Assembly: GCA_937915775.1 (NCBI GenBank)
Contig: CALGGQ010000239.1
Location: 1 to 11,179 of the forward strand
DNA: 11,179 bases
Source: an uncultured Clostridia bacterium
GTDB taxonomy: Bacteria > Bacillota > Clostridia > Oscillospirales > Acutalibacteraceae
Reading direction: 5' to 3'
The number at the start of each line of letters is the position of its first letter. Position 1 is the stretch's first letter. This document shows, piece after piece, positions 6,926 to 11,179 of the stretch. The position numbers were made by a program, and so were the translations under genes. The notes under the pieces are model-generated. The model did not search any database. It saw nothing but the letters and a program-made list of their open reading frames with translations, and had not been told where the DNA came from.

Positions 6926-6959
6926 GTGACCAGTGACCAGTGGCTAGTGACCAGTTGTT
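6925..6959 (+). repeat. Heptanucleotide tandem array, left
   Basis: Five 7-bp units in perfect phase: AGTGACC, AGTGACC, AGTGGCT, AGTGACC, then a degenerate AGTTGTT. Three units are identical. It resembles the short tandem heptamer repeats scattered in intergenic regions of some bacterial genomes, whose function is unknown. Confidence 0.85.
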
Positions 6960-7006
6960 GGGCGGGACACCCGCACCCGATTATAATCGGAGCGAAGCGA
7001 CCTATA

Positions 7007-7041
7007 ACTGACCACTGTCCACTGGACACTGACCACTGAAT
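7007..7041 (+). repeat. Heptanucleotide tandem array, right
   Basis: Five 7-bp units: ACTGACC, ACTGTCC, ACTGGAC, ACTGACC, ACTGAAT. The period matches the left array and the sequence is partly its reverse complement (CCACTGG-type segments against CCAGTGG). The two arrays therefore form imperfect arms around a core of about 47 bp. Confidence 0.85.
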
Positions 7042-7100
7042 TTGCTTTGCAAATTCTAATTTGTATTTATTATTTCTAATATTTGTTAATAATTATAAAA

Positions 7101-7129
7101 TTGACATTTTTTTATATAAGTGCTACAAT
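7101..7129 (+). promoter_or_regulatory. Promoter of the exopolysaccharide operon
   Basis: A perfect TTGACA (7101-7106) and TACAAT (7124-7129, one mismatch) are 17 bp apart. Transcription should start near 7136, about 32 nt before the first gene. The promoter lies 36 bp beyond the palindromic element in very AT-rich DNA. Confidence 0.85.
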
Positions 7130-7167
7130 ATATCAGTAACACTATAATTATCTTACGGAGGGTGAAT

Positions 7168-8004
7168 ATGGACGAAACCAGAGAAATAGATATTGACTTA
7201 CGGAAAATATTCTATATGTTGCGCACAAAGGTCGTTTACATCGTGCTGATTACCATCGCCGGAGCGGTGGCAGCCGGTGCTTTTACGCATTTCTTCATCG
7301 CACCGACCTACAGCGCGACGGCAAAATTTTATGTGTACAGTAACCCGAACACAATTATCTCCGATAACAACGTCATGTCCGCTGCGGAAATCTCCGCTAC
7401 GGAAAACCTGATTTCCACCTATGTGTATCTGCTGAAGTCGGACGACGTTCTGGACAAGGTAGCGGAGGATCTCAACCTCGGCTCTGCCGGCGCTGTCAGA
7501 GGCTACATTTCGGCAAGCCGCGTCAGCGAGACACTCGTCTTTCAGGTTACCGTTACGACGACTGACCCGGAGTTTTCGGCGAAGATAGCCAATTCCGTTG
7601 CCAAGGTGGCGCCGGATGAAATTGTGCGTATCGTCAACGCCGGCGGCTGTAATGTTGTCGACTATGCCAAGGTGCCCGGCTCGCCGTCCGCTCCGAACAC
7701 GAAAAAGAATATCGGCATCGGTGCTGCGGCAGGCTTTATTGCTTCCTTCCTCGCCTTCTTCATCTATGAGATGTTTGATTCCACCATCACTAACGCCAAG
7801 GATATTGAACGGGAATTTGAGATTCCGGTGCTCGGTACGGTACCGCGACTGGATGCCGTTACCCGTTCCGGCTACGGCGAAAGCCCTGATACCCCGTCAG
7901 AAAGCGAGGGTGCTGACAAGACAACCCCGCCGCCCAAGCCGCGGGTCAGCGGCGTCAACCCGGGCGGAACAGTAAACGGAAAGGAGGATACAAGCCATGT
8001 TTAA
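7168..8004 (+). CDS. Wzz/CpsC-type polysaccharide co-polymerase (kinase activator)
   Basis: A 278-residue membrane protein of the Wzz/CpsC/CapA family. It sets polysaccharide chain length and, in Gram-positives, anchors and activates the separate CpsD kinase. TM1 is about 22-43 and TM2 about 181-200, with an extracytoplasmic domain between. The family's proline-rich stretch KVPGSPSAPNTKKN (168-181) precedes TM2, and the juxtamembrane FEIPVLGTVPRLD (217-229) is typical. The cytosolic tail (about 201-278) is long and ends in a disordered Ser/Pro/Gly-rich stretch (TPPPKPRV and similar), probably the kinase-contact region. The start at 7168 has GGAGG at 7157-7161, 6 nt upstream. The longer frame from ATG 7120 is rejected because that codon lies upstream of the -10 box. 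The last 8 bases overlap the kinase gene, implying translational coupling. Confidence 0.92.
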   Translation: MDETREIDIDLRKIFYMLRTKVVYIVLITIAGAVAAGAFTHFFIAPTYSATAKFYVYSNPNTIISDNNVMSAAEISATENLISTYVYLLKSDDVLDKVAEDLNLGSAGAVRGYISASRVSETLVFQVTVTTTDPEFSAKIANSVAKVAPDEIVRIVNAGGCNVVDYAKVPGSPSAPNTKKNIGIGAAAGFIASFLAFFIYEMFDSTITNAKDIEREFEIPVLGTVPRLDAVTRSGYGESPDTPSESEGADKTTPPPKPRVSGVNPGGTVNGKEDTSHV

Positions 8005-8788
8005 TAAGAGACAGCAAAAGAGAAAGCTCTCCGAAGGCAACGTTTTCTCGGAAAACGACTCCGCCAAAATTCTGTGCCAGGAATCCTCTTTCTCTGTCAA
8101 GGAGGCGTACAACGCCATCCGTACCAACCTGCTGTTTACGCAGAAGGGCGAAAAATGCCCGATATTCGTCATCACCAGCCCGACGGCAAACAACGGTAAA
8201 ACCATTAATTCCATCAACCTTGCCGTCAGCTTTGCCCAAATGGGTAAGAAAACGCTGCTGATTGACTCCGATATGCGTAACCCCACCATCCACAGAATGT
8301 TTTCCATTCCCGTGAAAAACGGTCTTTCGGAAATTCTGGCAGGGCTGACCGACAATATCTCCGTTTCCAAAACGGATATCGAAAACCTTTCCGTGCTGAC
8401 CGCCGGCAAAATTCCGCCGAACCCGACGGAGCTGCTCGCTTCCTCTCGTATGGACAAGCTGCTGGATTTCGTCAAAGCGCATTATGACTGCGTTTTCATT
8501 GATACCCCGCCGGTCAATATCGTAACGGATTCCACGGTGTTTGCGCAGAAGGTCACCGGTTATGTGCTCATCATCAAAACCGATACCACCAACACCGTTG
8601 ATGTGCGCACCGCTGTCAACAACCTGACGCAGATTGAGGGCAACATCCTCGGCTTCATCATCAACGATGTCAACAGCGAAAAGAAGAAGTACTATTCTTA
8701 TTACCGCCGTTACAACTATAACTACAATTACAACTATAACTACAGCTATTACAACAAATATCCCAAGTACGGCAGATATAAAAAATAA
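7997..8788 (+). CDS. CpsD-type tyrosine autokinase (BY-kinase) with Tyr/Asn-rich tail
   Basis: A 263-residue cytoplasmic bacterial tyrosine kinase acting with the Wzz-like partner encoded just upstream. The N-terminal motif KEAYNAIRTNLLF (35-47) is typical. The P-loop is SPTANNGKT (61-69): K68 and T69 are kept, but the usual glycine pattern (PGxGK) is replaced by ANNGK. Walker A' LLIDSDMRNP (87-96) and Walker B VFIDTPP (166-172) are canonical. The tail from residue 229 has 15 Tyr in its last 35 residues, including six Tyr alternating with five Asn (239-249). Such clusters are phosphorylated in trans in this family, cycling the complex between assembly states. Start: GGAGG at 7983-7987, 9 nt upstream, inside the preceding gene. 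No partner PHP-type phosphatase (CpsB) lies in the window. The modified P-loop looks functional but has not been tested. Confidence 0.94.
   Translation: MFNKRQQKRKLSEGNVFSENDSAKILCQESSFSVKEAYNAIRTNLLFTQKGEKCPIFVITSPTANNGKTINSINLAVSFAQMGKKTLLIDSDMRNPTIHRMFSIPVKNGLSEILAGLTDNISVSKTDIENLSVLTAGKIPPNPTELLASSRMDKLLDFVKAHYDCVFIDTPPVNIVTDSTVFAQKVTGYVLIIKTDTTNTVDVRTAVNNLTQIEGNILGFIINDVNSEKKKYYSYYRRYNYNYNYNYNYSYYNKYPKYGRYKK
8711..8743 (+). repeat. TAY-AAY hexanucleotide repeat encoding the (Tyr-Asn) run
   Basis: Five and a half 6-bp units (TAY AAY) encode Tyr-Asn alternation. The codons vary irregularly between TAC and TAT, and AAC and AAT, so the DNA is not a pure repeat. This argues for selection on the protein rather than very recent slippage, though unit number could still vary between strains. 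Confidence 0.85.
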
Positions 8789-8807
8789 CAACCGATAAGG
8801 TGAACGT

Positions 8808-10319
8808 ATGAATAAGCGTATTCGGACACAGCTCACGCTGGAATTTGTCATTGACATTTTCTGCATGGTGCTTGCCAATGTTTTATCGTTTTATACTTTC
8901 AGCATCATCATCAATAAAATTCCGTCGTTTTCCGTCATCGATTGGGTACGGTACGGCGGCACACTGCTGGTGTCCTATCTGGTGGTGTTCTTTGGGTTTC
9001 ATACGCGGATTGATATGCATCACAGAGGGCGCACGCAGGAGGTACGCGCGCTGCTGAGCAACGCCACCTTGACTTATGCCCTGTTTTCCGTGCTGATTAT
9101 CCTGCTGAAAAACCCGATTGTTGAATCCAGATATATGCTGATTTCCGGCTATATTCTGTTTATCGCCACCTCCTCCGTCGGCAGATATGCGCTTAAGCAT
9201 TATCTGACCGGCAGATTTACGAGGAGCAAGGTTGCCTCGCTCGTCGGCATTATCACAACGAGCGACAGAGCCGAGGAATTTGTTGCCAAAATCAATGAGG
9301 ACTGGTCGCTGAGTATTTCCGGCATCGCCCTGCTTGACGATTTCTGCGTCGGCAATGTGTTCCGCTACAGCAGCGAAAGTGCCAATGCCTACGGCATCAG
9401 CGCACCGACTGCCACTGCCGAGCGCACGGCGCATCTGCCGCGCACCATTCAGAATATCCCGGTCATTGCAACTGATGAAACCTTTATAGACTGGATACTC
9501 TCCTCCCCGCTTGACGAGGTATTCATCAACCTGCCCTACGGCGATGATTCGGAGGTACAGGGACTGATTGAGGATTTGGAGGATATGGGCGTGACCGTTC
9601 ACGTCAACATCCCGATGCTGGACGATATTCTCGGTGCCAGCAAGTTCAGCAACATCAGCTGCAAAATGCAGTATGACCTGCCAATGGCGACCTTTACCGC
9701 GTCCGAAAAGCCGATTGGCGGACTCATCATAAAACGCGCTACGGATATCGTGCTCGGCACGCTCGGGCTGATTCTTTCCATACCCGTCATTGCGATTACT
9801 GCCATTCCCCTAAAGCGTGAATCCAAGGGACCGCTGTTTTTCCGGCAGCTGCGTATGGGCAGAAACGGCAGACCGTTTTATATCTACAAGCTCCGCTCGA
9901 TGTATGTGGACGCTGAGGAGCGCAAGCAGGAGCTGATGGAGCAAAATAAAATGGAGGGTCTGATGTTCAAAATGGACGATGACCCGCGTATCACCAAGGT
10001 CGGCAAATTCATCCGCCGCACCAGCATTGATGAGCTGCCGCAGTTCTTCAACGTGGTCAAGGGCGATATGAGCCTGGTAGGCACCCGTCCGCCGACGGTG
10101 GATGAATTCAATCAATACGAAAACCGGCACAAGCGCCGTCTGTCCATGCGTCCGGGCATCTCCGGTATGTGGCAGGTCAGCGGCAGAAGCGATATTCAGA
10201 ATTTTGAGGATGTCGTCGCGCTGGACTGTCAGTACATAGACGAATGGTCGGTATGGCTGGATATCAAAATTCTGTTTAAAACCGTCATTGTGGTACTGAC
10301 GCACAAGGGCGCGGAATAA
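8808..10319 (+). CDS. Undecaprenyl-phosphate sugar-1-phosphate transferase (WbaP/WcaJ/CpsE-type)
   Basis: A 503-residue polyisoprenyl-phosphate hexose-1-phosphate transferase that starts each polysaccharide repeat by moving a sugar phosphate from a nucleotide sugar to undecaprenyl phosphate at the membrane. Four N-terminal hydrophobic segments (about 13-36, 49-66, 87-101, 108-128) are followed by a Rossmann-like cytosolic domain (about 140-290) with an unusually long loop (about 178-215), then the membrane-inserted helix (about 308-335). The catalytic domain shows FFRQLRMGRNGRPFYIYKLRSM (344-365), the Asp-Glu pair D408/E409 in SIDELPQFFNVVKGDMSLVGTRPP (406-429) and the C-terminal RPGISGMWQVSGR (448-460). 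Start: AAGGTG at 8797-8802, 5 nt upstream. It is 19 bp after the kinase and 14 bp before the next glycosyltransferase. The sugar (glucose, galactose or another) cannot be told from sequence. Confidence 0.95.
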   Translation: MNKRIRTQLTLEFVIDIFCMVLANVLSFYTFSIIINKIPSFSVIDWVRYGGTLLVSYLVVFFGFHTRIDMHHRGRTQEVRALLSNATLTYALFSVLIILLKNPIVESRYMLISGYILFIATSSVGRYALKHYLTGRFTRSKVASLVGIITTSDRAEEFVAKINEDWSLSISGIALLDDFCVGNVFRYSSESANAYGISAPTATAERTAHLPRTIQNIPVIATDETFIDWILSSPLDEVFINLPYGDDSEVQGLIEDLEDMGVTVHVNIPMLDDILGASKFSNISCKMQYDLPMATFTASEKPIGGLIIKRATDIVLGTLGLILSIPVIAITAIPLKRESKGPLFFRQLRMGRNGRPFYIYKLRSMYVDAEERKQELMEQNKMEGLMFKMDDDPRITKVGKFIRRTSIDELPQFFNVVKGDMSLVGTRPPTVDEFNQYENRHKRRLSMRPGISGMWQVSGRSDIQNFEDVVALDCQYIDEWSVWLDIKILFKTVIVVLTHKGAE

Positions 10320-10333
10320 CGAGGCAGCGCAAG

Positions 10334-10957
10334 ATGAAAATTGCTATGATTGGTCACAAGCGGATTCCGTCACGCGAGGGCGGCATCGAAATTGTTGTCG
10401 GTGCGCTGTCCGAACGGATGGCGGCACAGGGCAACAGCGTGACCGCCTATAACCGCAAAAGCAGCCACATTGCCGGCAGTGATTTTGAGACGGCGAAGGG
10501 GCTGAAGGAATACCGCGGCGTCCGCCTGAAATGGGTTTACACGCCCGAATCGGCAAAGCTGAACGCGATTGTCTATAGCTTCTTTGCCACGTTCCGAGCG
10601 GTTTTCGGCGGATACGATGTGTTGCATTTTCACGCGGAAGGTCCGTGCGCGATGATACCGCTGGCTAAAATTTTCGGCAAGCGCTGCGTCGCCACAATTC
10701 ACGGGCTGGACTGGCAGCGCGCCAAATGGGGCGGCTTTGCTACCAAATTTTTAAAATTCGGCGAAAAATGCGCCGCTAAGTATGCCGATGAGGTTATCGT
10801 GCTGTCAAAAAATGTGCAGCAGTATTTTTTGGAGACCTACGGCAGAGAAACGCGCTTTATTCCGAACGGCATTGAAAAGCCTGTTTTGCGAAAGGCATCG
10901 CTGATACAGGGACAGTACGGACTACATAAGGACGGTTATCTGCTGTTTCTCGGCGGG
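10334..10957 (+). CDS. GT4-family glycosyltransferase, 3' truncated at a probable assembly junction
   Basis: The first roughly 207 residues of a GT-B, GT4-type glycosyltransferase, expected to add the next sugar to the lipid-linked primer. It opens with MKIAMIGHKRIPSREGGIE, where the glycine-rich loop is typical of DUF1972/GT4 rhamnosyl- or glucosyltransferases. It continues with DVLHFHAEGP (about 95-104), the acceptor-side motif VATIHGLDWQR (about 117-127) and ADEVIVLSKNVQQYF (about 149-163), and reaches RFIPNGIEKP (about 174-183), just before the nucleotide-sugar domain. After YLLFLG the expected continuation (of the type GRxxPEKG) is missing and an ABC ATPase begins in the same frame. Full-length relatives have about 370-400 residues. 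Start: weak GAGG at 10321-10324, 9 nt upstream. It is the fourth gene of the operon. The end coordinate is approximate. Confidence 0.88.
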
Positions 10958-10970
10958 CAGGAGCCTACCA
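10945..10970. other. Probable chimeric assembly junction
   Basis: Homology to GT4 glycosyltransferases ends at about 10952 and homology to sugar ABC ATPases starts at about 10961-10973, with no linker, stop, ribosome site or mobile-element end between. The fused product would lack the nucleotide-sugar half of the transferase and has no sensible function. A misjoin of two molecules or genomes is the simplest reading. Confidence 0.8.
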
Positions 10971-11179
10971 CGCTGGAGCATATATCCAAAACCTATCCCG
11001 GCGTAAAGGCGCTGAGCGAAGTTGACTTTTCGGTCTATCCCGGAGAGGTCCATGCCCTCGTGGGCGAAAACGGCGCGGGAAAATCGACGCTGATCAAGAT
11101 CATCATGGGGATCGAGCATGCGGACAAGGGGCAGATCGTCTACAACGGAAGGCAGACCAGCTTCAGGAACTCCCTGGAC
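10958..11179 (+). CDS. Sugar ABC-transporter ATPase (RbsA/MglA-like), N-terminal fragment, probably foreign
   Basis: From about 10958 the frame encodes the start of a ribose/galactose-type ABC ATPase: LEHISKTYPGVKALSEV, then the Walker A motif GENGAGKST (11063-11089) and the following IMGIEHADKGQI segment. In the family this sits within the first 75 or so residues of a protein of about 500. The reading frame is continuous with the glycosyltransferase and has no start codon of its own at the junction. Isoleucine codons here are 5 ATC, 1 ATA and 0 ATT, whereas the truncated glycosyltransferase just upstream uses mostly ATT (10 ATT, 2 ATC, 2 ATA). This points to a different origin. It runs off the contig. 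The family is clear; membership of this genome is doubtful. Confidence 0.85.

Larger units (their letters stand above)
6896..7064. mobile_element. MITE-like composite palindromic intergenic element
   Basis: This is most of the 313-bp gap between rny and the exopolysaccharide operon, and it has no open reading frame of note. The ends share a 15-bp exact inverted repeat, ACAAATTAGAATTTG at 6903-6917 and its complement at 7050-7064. Inside, in order: a perfect 30-bp palindrome (6896-6925), a heptamer array (6925-6959), the small hairpin GCGGG-aca-CCCGC (6962-6974), the perfect palindrome CCGATTATAATCGG (6977-6990), a second heptamer array (7007-7041) and the hairpin GAATTTGC-ttt-GCAAATTC (7038-7056). 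The two arrays are partly complementary, so the whole can fold as one long imperfect hairpin. This layout fits non-autonomous, non-coding repeats spread by a transposase in trans. I see no transposase, no clear target duplication and no second copy here, so mobility is inference. Confidence 0.6.

Noticed and set aside
6925..7041. CRISPR array
   Set aside because: The units are 7 bp and directly adjacent, with no spacers of 25-40 bp and no cas genes.
7120..7167. Upstream ATG start for the Wzz-like gene
   Set aside because: The codon lies upstream of the -10 box (7124-7129), so it would not be on the mRNA. The ATG at 7168 has a good ribosome site.
7955..8878. Long minus-strand ORF (307 codons) with a hydrophobic V/I-rich run
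   Set aside because: It lies antisense to the kinase gene. The hydrophobic run is just the complement of the TAYAAY repeat, and there is no ribosome site or family match.
10334..11179. A genuine glycosyltransferase-ABC ATPase fusion protein
   Set aside because: The join removes the nucleotide-sugar domain, has no linker, and coincides with a codon-use change at the edge of an untrimmed contig. A chimera is far more likely.

Overview
The window looks like a whole assembly contig from an anaerobic Gram-positive Firmicute, most likely class Clostridia and plausibly a gut Oscillospiraceae/Ruminococcaceae-type organism. The basis is family resemblance: RNase Y, a DUF815 ATPase, an OmpR/HisKA pair and a CpsC/CpsD-type tyrosine-kinase exopolysaccharide locus. 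Strong Shine-Dalgarno sites, TTGACA/TATAAT-type promoters and roughly balanced GC fit this. The genus cannot be fixed from sequence alone.

Both ends are artefactual or suspect. Bases 1-35 are the 3' part of the Illumina TruSeq universal adapter. From about 10950 to the end, a glycosyltransferase gene switches abruptly and in frame into the start of a sugar ABC-transporter ATPase. This looks like a chimeric join.

Minus-strand block (3832 down to 36). A probable operon encodes a DUF815 AAA+ ATPase, an OmpR-family response regulator, its HisKA sensor kinase and a truncated acidic Pro/Glu/Ala-rich protein of unknown role. A perfect GC-rich hairpin sits between regulator and kinase. A 162-bp divergent region (3833-3994) separates this block from ilvC and carries outward-facing promoters.

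Plus-strand block 1 (3919-6892). ilvC (ketol-acid reductoisomerase) is a single-gene unit with its own promoter and intrinsic terminator. rny (RNase Y) follows with its own promoter, a leader of about 165 nt holding a strong hairpin, and a terminator.

Intergenic element (6896-7064). This 169-bp stretch is built from a perfect 30-bp palindrome, two heptanucleotide repeat arrays of opposite sense, internal palindromes and a 15-bp inverted repeat joining its two ends. It resembles a non-coding MITE-like or palindromic intergenic repeat.

Plus-strand block 2 (7101 to end). A near-consensus promoter drives an exopolysaccharide/capsule operon: a Wzz/CpsC-type co-polymerase overlapping a CpsD-type tyrosine kinase with an exceptional Tyr/Asn-rich tail, then an initiating sugar-phosphate transferase that loads the first sugar on undecaprenyl phosphate, then a GT4 glycosyltransferase cut off by the junction. 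Together these start, elongate and control the length of a surface polysaccharide. No wholly new system is evident. The best leads are the intergenic element, the tyrosine tail and the hairpin between regulator and kinase.
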